Shown: positions 43,336-51,441 of the stretch, piece by piece | Layout: each line of letters starts with the position of its first letter | Position numbering within the stretch: the stretch's first letter is position 1 | Source: Streptomyces sp. RKAG290 | GTDB lineage: Bacteria; Actinomycetota; Actinomycetes; Streptomycetales; Streptomycetaceae | Length of the DNA stretch: 64,000 nucleotides | Assembly (NCBI RefSeq): GCF_023701695.1 | Contig: NZ_JAJOZC010000001.1 | Location: 5,517,894-5,581,893, forward strand | Direction: 5' to 3' | The notes under the pieces: generated by a model | Seen by the model: the letters and a program-made list of their open reading frames with translations, nothing else | Databases searched by the model: none | Told to the model about the DNA's origin: nothing | Position numbers and translations under genes: made by a program

Positions 43336-43379
43336 CACGTCGGCCGGGTACGGACAGCTGTCCGTACCCGGCCGACGTG
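43336..43379. terminator. Bidirectional terminator, 44-bp perfect palindrome
   Basis: Every base from 43336 to 43357 pairs with 43358-43379, with the centre at CAGCTG. It lies between the convergent PLP-enzyme gene and the Lrp-type gene. Confidence 0.9.
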
Positions 43380-43409
43380 CGTGCGTGCCACTGATCCAAA
43401 CGAGAGGCC

Positions 43410-43691
43410 CTAGCCGTCCAGGCCGATGGCGAAGGCCGCCTCCAGGTCGTGCTGCGAGTACGTACGGAAGGCCACGTGGGTGTCGGTGCCCTGGACGCCG
43501 GGGATCTTGCTGATCCGGCCGGGAATGACCTCGGCGAGATCGTCGTGCTTGGCCACCCGGACCATGGCGATAAGGTCGTACGTACCGGTGACCGAGAAGA
43601 CCTCGCTGACGCTGTCCAGCGACGCGACGGCCTCGGCGATCTCGGGAATCCGGTCCACGCTGGTTTTGATGAGCACGATCGCGGTGATCAC
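43410..43691 (-). CDS. Lrp/AsnC ligand-binding (RAM) domain protein without HTH
   Basis: A 93-residue stand-alone RAM domain: the effector-binding half of Lrp/AsnC regulators without the DNA-binding half. 'TAIVLIKTSVDRIPEIAEAVASLD' and 'VFSVTGTYDLIAMVRV' are typical of the fold. Such proteins bind amino acids and may form rings or co-assemble with full-length regulators. The ATG overlaps the TGA of the rhomboid protease gene by ATGA, so translation is coupled and a shared role is likely. Confidence 0.9.
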   Translation of the reverse strand: MITAIVLIKTSVDRIPEIAEAVASLDSVSEVFSVTGTYDLIAMVRVAKHDDLAEVIPGRISKIPGVQGTDTHVAFRTYSQHDLEAAFAIGLDG

Positions 43692-44425
43692 GGCTGGCTT
43701 TCTCCCTCGGTGGCCGTGGCTGGAGATCTCACTCTAGCGTCACGCCGGAAGCGTCCCCAGGCGTAGAGGAAGCCGACGGCGAAGCCGACCACATGGGCGA
43801 GGTAGGCCACGCCGGGGCCGCTGCCCGCGCCCTCGGCGGCCAGCCATTGCAGGACGAACCAGAAGATCAGCACGATCCACGCGGGGAAGCGCAGCGGCAG
43901 GAAGAGCAGGAACGGGAACACGCTGGTGACCCGGGCCCTGGGGAAGAGGTAGAGGAAGGCGCCCAGGACCGCGGAGATCGCCCCCGACGCGCCGACGAGC
44001 GTCTGGTCGGACGTGGCGTGCGCGGCCGCGTAGGCGAGCAGCGCGAGGTAGCCGCAGCCGAGGTAGAAGAACGCGAATTCGGTGTGGCCCATGCGCTCCT
44101 CGGCCATCGCCCCGAACACGTACAGGAACAGCATGTTGCCGAGCAGGTGCAGCCAGCTGCCGTGCACGAAGAGTGCGGTGAGCGGGGTGAGCACGGCATG
44201 CGCGGAGCCGTCCCACAGCTCGCTCGGGATCACACCCCAGTGTTCGAAGTACCCGGCCTGAGCGGCGAGCAGGGCGTCCCCGGTGCCGTAGACCGGGTTG
44301 AATCCGGAGAGCGGACTGATCACGAAGACCACGGAGCACAGGGCGATGAGGGCGTACGTCACCGGCGGTCCGCCCGAGGTGGCCGCCCGCAGGATTCTGC
44401 CGGCCGCAGCCCGCCGATCGATCAT
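43688..44425 (-). CDS. Rhomboid-family intramembrane serine protease
   Basis: Polytopic membrane protease that cleaves transmembrane substrates. The 245-residue protein shows 'HGSWLHLLGNMLFLYVFG' (helix 2 region with the HxxxN motif), the nucleophile S147 in 'GASGAIS' and the catalytic H211 in 'LAHVVGFAVG', so the dyad is complete. The ATG at 44425 is used; a TTG six codons upstream is an alternative, and neither has a strong ribosome site. It precedes the RAM-domain gene with an ATGA overlap. The substrate is unknown. Confidence 0.93.
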   Translation of the reverse strand: MIDRRAAAGRILRAATSGGPPVTYALIALCSVVFVISPLSGFNPVYGTGDALLAAQAGYFEHWGVIPSELWDGSAHAVLTPLTALFVHGSWLHLLGNMLFLYVFGAMAEERMGHTEFAFFYLGCGYLALLAYAAAHATSDQTLVGASGAISAVLGAFLYLFPRARVTSVFPFLLFLPLRFPAWIVLIFWFVLQWLAAEGAGSGPGVAYLAHVVGFAVGFLYAWGRFRRDARVRSPATATEGESQP

Positions 44426-44585
44426 GAACAGAGCATGACGCAAGCGGAGGGAACGGGACAGACCGCCTCGCCGTGCCGGTGGGATGCGACGAGGCCGTAG
44501 GGTTACGGCAGGACATCCGCAGTTCGACGGCGCACCGCGAGATCCTTATGTGGCAGGACGAGGCTCGAGACAAGAGGACGCAAAG

Positions 44586-44828
44586 ATGACGACGGTTCCC
44601 CAGCCGACCGACGCGACCCGCTGGCGCTGCACGCTCTGCGGAAACCTCACGCGTTTCGACGTGACGCGCTCCTCGAAGGTCGTCGAGTACGTCCACCTCG
44701 ACCTGGCCGGGGAGTCGAGTGTCGAGGAACGCGAGGTGGTCAGTGAGACCATCGAGTCGGTGCGCTGTCGTTGGTGCAACGCGGTGGACCAGATCGAACT
44801 AGTCGACAGGCCGGGTGCCGACTCCTGA
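44586..44828 (+). CDS. Small zinc-ribbon protein
   Basis: An 80-residue cytosolic protein with two CxxC knuckles ('CTLCGN' near residue 15 and 'CRWCNA' near residue 60) separated by beta-rich sequence including 'RFDVTRSSKVVEYVHLDLAGE'. This is a zinc-ribbon pattern found in a conserved actinobacterial family of unknown function. The ATG at 44586 lies after 'gaggacgcaaag'. It is divergent from the rhomboid gene and 34 bp upstream of the NYN-domain gene, so co-transcription is likely. Nucleic-acid or protein binding is a guess. Confidence 0.82.
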   Translation: MTTVPQPTDATRWRCTLCGNLTRFDVTRSSKVVEYVHLDLAGESSVEEREVVSETIESVRCRWCNAVDQIELVDRPGADS

Positions 44829-44862
44829 CGGGGCCGTGCGTACATACAGTTTGAGGTGACGG

Positions 44863-46227
44863 ATGGTGGAGCAGCCCGCTGGCGGCGCCGCGTCGGCCGA
44901 TGCGGCCGACGATGCCGTGGAGGCGCTCGACCGCCCGCTGCCCGAAGGCGTACGGCGCAAGGTCGTCGCGCTGGTCTCGGACGCCTTCGGCGGCCTCACG
45001 GTCACCGAACTCCCGGCCCAGCTGCGGCAGTACGCCCGCTTCACGCCGTCCCGGCGCGCCAAGTTCGCGGGGAACGCGATGGCGGCCGCGCTGGAGGGCG
45101 ACGCGCTGTTCCGCCGGCGCATCGGTGAACGGCTGAAGGAGACCCAGCCGGAGCTGTCCGCCGCCCTGGAGTCCGGTGCGCCGCCCGCTGCCGCCGACCC
45201 CGTCGACGTAGCCGCGGCGGCCTACGTGCTGCGCCCGGCCGGCTGGGTGAAGCTCCTCGCCGCCGCGGGTGAGGAGGCCCAGCGCGTCGACGCGGAGCGG
45301 GCCGACGAGGAGACCCGGCGCGAGCTGGAGCGGCTGCGCGAGGAGCTCACCGAGGCCCGCGCCCAGACGAAGAGCGAGACCGAACGGCTCCGCGGCGACC
45401 TGGACGCGGCCCGCAAGGAGGCCGAGTCGCTGCAGCGCAAACTGCGCAGCGCGGCCAACGAGGTGAAGCGCGGCGAGGCCGCGCTGCGCCGGGGCAGGGC
45501 CGAGAGCGATGCCGTACGGGCCGAGGCGGCCGCCCAGGTGTCCGCGGCGGAGAGCGAGACCCGCAGGCTGCGGGCGCGGCTCGGTGAGGCGGAGGCGTCC
45601 GTCGAGGCCGGGCGCAGGGCCGCCCGGGAGGGGCGCTCGGTCGAGGACATGCGGCTGCGGCTGCTGCTCGACACGGTGCTCGAAGCGGCCGGCGGGCTGC
45701 GGCGCGAACTCGCCCTGCCGCCCTCGTCGATGCGTCCCGCGGACAGCGTGGACGCCGTCGAGCCCGGCCGGATGTCACCCAAGGACATTGCCGCCAGGGC
45801 CCTTTCGGAGACCGATCCGGCGCTGCTGGACCAGCTTCTCGCTCTGCCGCAGGCGCATCTGATCGTGGACGGCTACAACGTCACCAAGACCGGCTATCCG
45901 CAGATGCCGCTGGAGAAGCAGCGGCTGCGGCTGCTGGGCGGCCTGGCGATGCTCGCCGCCCAGACGGGCGCCGAGATGACCTGCGTCTTCGACGGGGCCG
46001 AGCTGGCCGCCCCGGTGCTGCTCGCGCCGCCGCGCGGGGTGCGGGTGCTGTTCAGCAAGGCGGGTGTCACCGCCGATGAGCTCATCCGTCAACTGGCGCG
46101 TGCCGAACCGTCCGGACGGCCCGTCGTGGTGGTCTCCACCGACCGCGAGGTGGCCGACGGAGTGGCCAAGGCGGGGGCCAGACCCGTTGCGTCCCTCTTG
46201 CTCCTGAAGAGGCTTTCGCGCGTCTAG
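44863..46227 (+). CDS. NYN (PIN-like) domain protein with coiled coil
   Basis: Predicted RNA-processing nuclease or RNA-binding protein. The 454 residues comprise an N-terminal conserved helical region (about 20-135), a long charged coiled coil (about 140-250), and a C-terminal NYN/YacP-type domain (about 325-445) with 'LIVDGYNVTKTGYP', 'VFDGAE' and 'VVSTDREVADGV', which supply the acidic metal-binding residues. The ATG has GAGGTGACGG upstream. It is preceded by the zinc-ribbon gene in the same direction. No experimental role is known to me. Confidence 0.88.
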   Translation: MVEQPAGGAASADAADDAVEALDRPLPEGVRRKVVALVSDAFGGLTVTELPAQLRQYARFTPSRRAKFAGNAMAAALEGDALFRRRIGERLKETQPELSAALESGAPPAAADPVDVAAAAYVLRPAGWVKLLAAAGEEAQRVDAERADEETRRELERLREELTEARAQTKSETERLRGDLDAARKEAESLQRKLRSAANEVKRGEAALRRGRAESDAVRAEAAAQVSAAESETRRLRARLGEAEASVEAGRRAAREGRSVEDMRLRLLLDTVLEAAGGLRRELALPPSSMRPADSVDAVEPGRMSPKDIAARALSETDPALLDQLLALPQAHLIVDGYNVTKTGYPQMPLEKQRLRLLGGLAMLAAQTGAEMTCVFDGAELAAPVLLAPPRGVRVLFSKAGVTADELIRQLARAEPSGRPVVVVSTDREVADGVAKAGARPVASLLLLKRLSRV

Positions 46228-46510
46228 CGCGCTTTGTGCGGCTTGCCGGATTTTCTGGAACGGACCGTCAAGTTGCCGCTACACGCCGTGTGGTGTGGGT
46301 AAAGAAGTACCTGCTGTGACGAGATTTTTGCTGTGAGGATTTGAACTGATCACAGGATGGTCACTACTGTCGGGCCTCGAACCTTCGCACGGTTGATCAC
46401 CCATCCGGGGTGGCAGCGAAGGAACCGCCGAGTCCGTGAGATGCACGGAGCCGGGGATTCCCGTCCCCCACAGCCCGGTAGGCGGCTCGAGGAAGAAGGA
46501 GCTCGCCTTC
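46228..46510 (+). other. Structured leader upstream of the first NlpC/P60 gene
   Basis: The stretch 46382-46485 has nested pairing: CCTTCGC (46382-46388) with GCGAAGG (46416-46422), CACCC with GGGTG inside it, CCGTG (46434-46438) with CACGG (46444-46448), GGGG (46453-46456) with CCCC (46465-46468), and CCGCC (46425-46429) with GGCGG (46481-46485). It is probably a structured 5' leader. Streptomyces peptidoglycan hydrolase genes are often controlled by c-di-AMP (ydaO) riboswitches, but the diagnostic 'GGGGTGAATC' block is not evident, so this is a candidate only. No gene seen. Confidence 0.45.
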
Positions 46511-47536
46511 GTGGCGTCCCACCGTCGTCCCAAGCACCCGAGCCGCACCCGTGTGACCGTGCTCACCGCGACCGCTGCCGCGGCCGTGGCCCTGACCTCC
46601 CAGGCCGCTCACGCCGACCCCAAGCCGACCAAGAGCGAGGTCAAGGCGAAGGTCGACAAGCTCTACCACGAGGCGGAAGAGGCCACCGAGCAGTACAGCG
46701 GGGCCAAGGAGAAGCAGGAGAAGCTCGAGAAGCAGGTCGACGCGCTGCAGGACAAGGTGGCCCGCGGTCAGCAGGAGCTCAACACGCTCCGCTCCGGCCT
46801 CGGTTCGCTCGCCGCGGCGCAGTACCGCTCCGGAGGCATCGACCCCTCCGTGCAGCTCTTCCTCGCCTCGGACCCGGACAGCTTCCTCGACCAGGCCTCG
46901 GCCCTGGACCAGTTGACGGCCAAGCAGGCCGAGTCGATGGAGAAGATCCAGGAGAAGCAGCGGTCCCTCGCGCAGGAGCGCAAGGAGGCCCAGGACAAGC
47001 TCGCGGACCTTGCGGACGTCCGCAAGACGCTCGGTGAGAAGAAGAAGAAGCAGCAGGGCAAGCTCGCCGAGGCGCGGAAGGTGCTCAACACCCTCACCGC
47101 CGCCGAGCAGGAGAAGATGCGCCAGGACGACGTGCGCGCCAGCCGCGCCGCCGGTGACCGGGTCGACCTGGGCAGCGAGGTCCCCGCCTCCGCCCGTGGC
47201 GGTGCCGCCCTCCAGGCCGCCTCCACGCAGGTGGGCAAGCCGTACGTCTCCGGCGGTACCGGCCCCAACTCGTTCGACTGCTCGGGCCTGACGCAGTGGG
47301 CCTACGCCCAGGCCGGCGTCCAGATCACCCGCACCACGTACACGCAGATCAACCAGGGCACCCCGATCGGCCGCAGCCAGCTGAAGCCGGGCGACCTGGT
47401 CTTCTTCAGCAACACCTCGCACGTGGCGCTCTACGCGGGCAACAACACCGTGCTGCACGCCCCGAAGCCGGGTGCCGTGGTCCGCTACGAGTCGATGAAC
47501 ACGGTCGGCGCCTACCAGACCGCCGTGCGCATCTGA
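46511..47536 (+). CDS. Secreted C40 (NlpC/P60) peptidoglycan endopeptidase
   Basis: Exported hydrolase cutting the D-Glu-diaminopimelate bond of wall peptides. The 341-residue protein has a Sec signal peptide (about 1-36, 'AAHA'), a long coiled-coil domain (about 42-210) resembling RipA-type autoinhibitory helices, and an NlpC/P60 domain with catalytic C257 ('DCSGL'), H304 ('SHVALY') and H316 ('LHAPKPG'). The GTG at 46511 has AAGGAG 9 bases upstream. The next gene is a tandem paralogue. A terminator hairpin follows. The structured leader suggests post-transcriptional control. Confidence 0.93.
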   Translation: MASHRRPKHPSRTRVTVLTATAAAAVALTSQAAHADPKPTKSEVKAKVDKLYHEAEEATEQYSGAKEKQEKLEKQVDALQDKVARGQQELNTLRSGLGSLAAAQYRSGGIDPSVQLFLASDPDSFLDQASALDQLTAKQAESMEKIQEKQRSLAQERKEAQDKLADLADVRKTLGEKKKKQQGKLAEARKVLNTLTAAEQEKMRQDDVRASRAAGDRVDLGSEVPASARGGAALQAASTQVGKPYVSGGTGPNSFDCSGLTQWAYAQAGVQITRTTYTQINQGTPIGRSQLKPGDLVFFSNTSHVALYAGNNTVLHAPKPGAVVRYESMNTVGAYQTAVRI

Positions 47537-47579
47537 TCACGCCCGAACGGGCGAATTCCCGCGCCCCGTACTGACTGCC

Positions 47580-47614
47580 CGCCCCGCCGGAGACCACAGG
47601 TCACCGGCGGGGCG
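47580..47614 (+). terminator. Terminator of the first NlpC/P60 gene
   Basis: An 11-bp outer stem (47580-47590 with 47604-47614) continues after one A:A mismatch into GACC (47592-47595) pairing with GGTC (47599-47602). It lies 44 bp after the stop. Confidence 0.82.
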
Positions 47615-47774
47615 CAGCTGTGTTCGCCCTTCCGTCCGTCCGGCGCGCCTTTGTCCGCTGAGTGATCGCGCGACTACTGTCTGCCTGCTGTGCAGCTCCC
47701 GGTCGTCGGTCCGCCCGCCCCGGGCGGCAGGGGCTGCGCACGTCTGCGTCCAGCGGAAGGAAGTGCGGCGTCCT

Positions 47775-48806
47775 GTGGTGTCCCATCGCCGTCCCACACA
47801 GCCCGGCGTCAGCCGGAGCGTCCGGGTCACTGTCCTGTCGGCAGCGGCTGCGACCGCCGCCGCGACACTCGGCGCGGCCACCGCGAACGCCGATCCGCAG
47901 GACACCCCACAGGCCGCCGGGGCCCGGGTCGACCGCCTCTACACCGAGGCCGAGCACGCCACCGAGCTGTACAACAAGGCCGGTGAGAACGCCGGACGGC
48001 TGCGCGGTGAGGTGAGCCGGGCCCAGGACCGGGCAGCCCGGGGCCAGGAGCGCATCAACACGATGCGTACGGCGCTCGGTTCCGCCGCCCGTGCGCAGTA
48101 CCGGGCCGGCGGCATCGACCCCTCGCTCGCCCTGCTGCTCTCCTCCGACCCGGACAACTACCTGGACCGGGCGGCCACGCTGGGCCGGGTCAACGACAGC
48201 CGGGCACTGGCCACGGCCGAACTCCGCAAGGCCCAGCGGGCGCTCGACCAGACCCGGGCGGAGGCCGCCCGCTCGCTCGCCGGCCTGGAGCGCAACCGCG
48301 CGGCCGCCGGCCGCCACAAGCGGACCGTCGTGCGCAAGCTCGCCGAGGCCAAGCGGCTGCTGAAGTCGCTGCCGGGCGCCGACCGGGCGGCCTTCGAGCG
48401 GTCCTCGCGCACCGGCCGGGACACCGGGACCGGGCCGGTGGACGGGCTGCCGGCCGGCTCGGCACGGGCCGCGGCCGCCGTCATGGCCGTGCGCCAGGCA
48501 CTGGGTCGCCCGTACGTCTGGGGCGCGAGCGGGCCCTCCGGATTCGACTGTTCCGGGCTGATGCAGTGGGCGTACGCACAGGCGGGGGTCAGCCTGCCCC
48601 GCACCTCGCAGGCCCAGCGGTACGCCGGCCGCATGGTGCCGCTCGCACAGGCCCGCCCCGGCGACCTGGTGGCCTACCGCGCGGACGCCGGCCACATCGG
48701 GATGTACGTGGGCAACGGCCAGGTGATCCACGCCCCGTATCCGGGCGCCCCGGTCCGCTACGACCCCGTCGGCATGATGCCCGTCTCCTCGGTCACCCGG
48801 GTCTGA
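47775..48806 (+). CDS. Secreted C40 (NlpC/P60) peptidoglycan endopeptidase, paralogue
   Basis: Tandem paralogue of the preceding hydrolase with the same layout. It has a signal peptide (about 1-36), a coiled-coil region (about 45-210) and an NlpC/P60 domain with C259 ('DCSGL'), H307 ('GHIGMY') and H319 ('IHAPYPG'). The two share 'SHRRP' starts and the 'YRAGGIDPSLALLLSSDPDNYLD'-type segment. I set the start at the GTG 47775 by alignment to the paralogue; an in-frame GTG at 47763, closer to GGAAGG, is also possible. It has its own terminator-separated transcript. Confidence 0.92.
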   Translation: MVSHRRPTQPGVSRSVRVTVLSAAAATAAATLGAATANADPQDTPQAAGARVDRLYTEAEHATELYNKAGENAGRLRGEVSRAQDRAARGQERINTMRTALGSAARAQYRAGGIDPSLALLLSSDPDNYLDRAATLGRVNDSRALATAELRKAQRALDQTRAEAARSLAGLERNRAAAGRHKRTVVRKLAEAKRLLKSLPGADRAAFERSSRTGRDTGTGPVDGLPAGSARAAAAVMAVRQALGRPYVWGASGPSGFDCSGLMQWAYAQAGVSLPRTSQAQRYAGRMVPLAQARPGDLVAYRADAGHIGMYVGNGQVIHAPYPGAPVRYDPVGMMPVSSVTRV

Positions 48807-48822
48807 CCGTACCCTCGTTCAT

Positions 48823-50076
48823 GTGGCTGATCAGGGGCGTACCGCGGGACGGGCGCAGGGTGGACGACGGCGTGCGGCGGGTGCCGTGCTCGCCGCCCTG
48901 CTGTGCGCGACCGCCTGCACCGCCCCGGCGGATGACGTCCCGGACACCACCGCCCGGGACATCCGCGCCACCCTGGACCGTCGCGCCGCCGCGGTGCTCC
49001 ACCACGATCCGGACGGCTACCTCGCCGTCGTCGCCCCCGACGCCACCGCCCTGCGGACCGCGCAGCGCAAGGAGCTCGCCCACCTCGCGGACGTACCCGT
49101 CGGTTCCTGGACGTACCGGCTGACGAAGGTCACCCCGCGCGGCGCGGACCGGGCCACCGCGGACGTCCGGCTCGGCTACCGGATCAAGGGCTACGACAGT
49201 GCGCCGGTCTCCGTGGACCGGGTGCTCGACCTGGAGCGGGACGCGGCGGACGGCCGCTGGTACCTCACCGCCGACCGGGCGGCCGAAGGCGGTGGCCGGC
49301 AGCTCTGGCAGCAGGGTGACGTCGAGGTGGTGCGCGGTGCGCACAGCCTGGTGCTGGGCGTCGGACGCCCCCGGGACGAGCTGACCGGGATCGCCGCCAC
49401 CGCGGACCACGCGGTGCCCGCCGTCTCCGGCGCCTGGCCGGAGCGTTGGGCCGGGCGCGTGGTGGTGCTGGTGCCGGACACGGTGCGGGACATGGCGGAC
49501 CTGCTCGGCTCGCCCGCCGCGAACTACCGGGGGATAGCGGCCGTCACCACCGGCGAGACCGGCCGCTCGGGCCGGGCGCCCGCCGACCGGGTGATCGTCA
49601 ACCCGCAGGCCTACGCGCTGCTCGGCACCTTCGGGCAGCGCGTCGTCCTCACCCACGAGACCACCCATGTGGCCACCCGCGCCCGCACCTCCGCCGCCAC
49701 CCCGACCTGGCTCTCCGAGGGCTTCGCCGACTGGGCGGCCTACCGGGCCGAGCAGCGCACGGCCACCGAGATCGCGCCGGAGCTGACCGACGCCGTCCGG
49801 GGCGGCGAGCTGCCCGCCGCGCTGCCCACCGACGCGGATTTCGGCTTCGACGGCGACGCGGACCGGCTGGCGAGGGCCTACGAGGGCGGCTGGCTGGCCT
49901 GCGAGCTCATCGCCGAGCACTGGGGCGAGGAGAAGCTGTTCGCCTTCTACCGGGCCGTCGGAGGGCACTCAGGACGGGACGGAGCGGTGGAGCAGGCCCT
50001 GCACGAGGTGCTCGGCACGACTCCGCAGGACTTCACGGTGCGCTGGCGGGAGTACCTGGAGGAACGGCTCGGCTGA
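48823..50076 (+). CDS. Gluzincin-like metallopeptidase lipoprotein
   Basis: Predicted membrane-anchored zinc hydrolase. The 417 residues start with a short signal and lipobox 'ATAC' (C32). They include a cystatin-like or NTF2-like N-terminal region (about 40-150) and a C-terminal peptidase MA-type domain with zinc motif H278-E279-T-T-H282 and downstream E299 in 'WLSEGFADW', the HExxH...E arrangement of gluzincins. It begins with GTG at 48823, 17 bp after the NlpC/P60 gene and probably co-transcribed with it, which hints at envelope turnover. Activity is inferred from the motif only. Confidence 0.82.
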   Translation: MADQGRTAGRAQGGRRRAAGAVLAALLCATACTAPADDVPDTTARDIRATLDRRAAAVLHHDPDGYLAVVAPDATALRTAQRKELAHLADVPVGSWTYRLTKVTPRGADRATADVRLGYRIKGYDSAPVSVDRVLDLERDAADGRWYLTADRAAEGGGRQLWQQGDVEVVRGAHSLVLGVGRPRDELTGIAATADHAVPAVSGAWPERWAGRVVVLVPDTVRDMADLLGSPAANYRGIAAVTTGETGRSGRAPADRVIVNPQAYALLGTFGQRVVLTHETTHVATRARTSAATPTWLSEGFADWAAYRAEQRTATEIAPELTDAVRGGELPAALPTDADFGFDGDADRLARAYEGGWLACELIAEHWGEEKLFAFYRAVGGHSGRDGAVEQALHEVLGTTPQDFTVRWREYLEERLG

Positions 50077-50095
50077 CCGGCAGCCCGGCCACGGT

Positions 50096-51340
50096 TCAGC
50101 CGGCGACCGTCTCCGGCTCGGGTCCCGCCGCCTGCCGGGCGGCTGCGGCCGTGTCCGGGGCCGCCCGCGTCACCGTGTCCCGCCACAGCCGTCCGCCCGC
50201 GATCAGCGTCGCGGCGACCAGCAGTCCGTTGCGCAGGAACATCAGGGTCACGCCCGTCGCGTCACTGGTCACCACGTGGATGAACCCGAGCGGGAACTCC
50301 AGCTGGGTGACGCCCGTCGCGGCCAGCACCAGGCAGGCCGGCAGCATCATCCGGCTCTCCCGGAAGACCAGGCACACCGCGGCCAGGCCGACCAGCCACA
50401 GCATGTACTGGGGGCTGATCACCCGGCTCGTGGTGGTGAACAGCAGCACCGCGGTGAACCCCGCGTCCGCCGGCGTACTCACACCGAACGTGCGCGCCCG
50501 CAGCCGCCACACCAGCAGCCAGGCGAACGCGACCAGGCTCAGCCCCAGCGCGAGCGTGCTCACCAGCGGCACGTGCGGGCCCAGGAACTCCAGCGACCCG
50601 TAGTGCAGCTCCACCCGGCCCTGCCAGCCGAACTGCCGCGCCACGTGGAAGACCAGCGCACCCAGCGACTCGACCTCGGTGCCCCGGTCGCGCTGGGAGC
50701 CGAGGAAGCCCAGCGACCCGGGGGCCGCCAGCGCGCACACCACCAGCAGCCCGGACCCCACCCCGGCCGCGGTCGCCCACGCCAGACGGGTCCGGCGCCC
50801 GCGGGCCGTACCCGCGAGCAGCAGCGCGGGCCACACCTTCAGCAGCGCGCCGAACGCCGCCAGCGCCCCCAGCACCCGCGGCTGGCGCACCCCGGCCAGC
50901 AGCGCCGCCACCGCGACCGCCGTCACCATCACGTCGTACCGGGCGTACGCGGTCGTGCCGAGCAGCGGCACCCCCGCCACCCACACCCAGGCGCCCGCCC
51001 TCCGGCGGGCGCCCGTGCGGCCCGCGTACAGCAGCAGACCCAGCACCAGCGCGTCACAGAGGAACGCCAGGACGAAGAAGGCGGAGGCGTACTCCAGGAA
51101 GGGCAGCAGCGCGGGGGAGAGGATCGCGAGCGCCGCGAGGGGCGGGTACTGCCAGGTGACGTCGGAGTGCGGGTAGCTGCCCGAGCCGAGCACGTCGTAC
51201 CAGCCGTGGTAGATCACCGACACGTCGCTCGTCACGTCCGGGCCGGGCAGGGTGATCACCTTGATGACACAGAGCAGCAGCAGGGCCCTGGTGAGGCCCC
51301 ATACCGCGAAGGCCGGCTGTGCGCTGCTCGAACCCGTCAT
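50096..51340 (-). CDS. GT87-like polyprenol-phosphate-dependent mannosyltransferase family membrane protein
   Basis: Integral membrane glycosyltransferase of the GT-C type. The 414-residue protein has about ten helices and, after the first, an extracytoplasmic loop with 'DVTSDVSVIYHGWYDVL' carrying the acidic residues expected at the GT-C active site. 'WQYPPLAAL' and 'TSRVISPQYMLWL' are typical of the GT87 group. In mycobacteria related genes (for example Rv2181) extend lipomannan from polyprenyl-phosphate-mannose. It is divergent from the PimB-like gene 102 bp away, supporting a role in envelope glycolipids. The acceptor is unknown. Confidence 0.85.
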   Translation of the reverse strand: MTGSSSAQPAFAVWGLTRALLLLCVIKVITLPGPDVTSDVSVIYHGWYDVLGSGSYPHSDVTWQYPPLAALAILSPALLPFLEYASAFFVLAFLCDALVLGLLLYAGRTGARRRAGAWVWVAGVPLLGTTAYARYDVMVTAVAVAALLAGVRQPRVLGALAAFGALLKVWPALLLAGTARGRRTRLAWATAAGVGSGLLVVCALAAPGSLGFLGSQRDRGTEVESLGALVFHVARQFGWQGRVELHYGSLEFLGPHVPLVSTLALGLSLVAFAWLLVWRLRARTFGVSTPADAGFTAVLLFTTTSRVISPQYMLWLVGLAAVCLVFRESRMMLPACLVLAATGVTQLEFPLGFIHVVTSDATGVTLMFLRNGLLVAATLIAGGRLWRDTVTRAAPDTAAAARQAAGPEPETVAG

Positions 51341-51441
51341 GTCCCGCTCTCATCCGTTCCACCGGTGCTACGAAAGGACATGATGCCCGGCCGGTCCGTG
51401 CGAGAGCCACGAGGCAGGGCCGCCCGGTACTGTCGGCGGCG

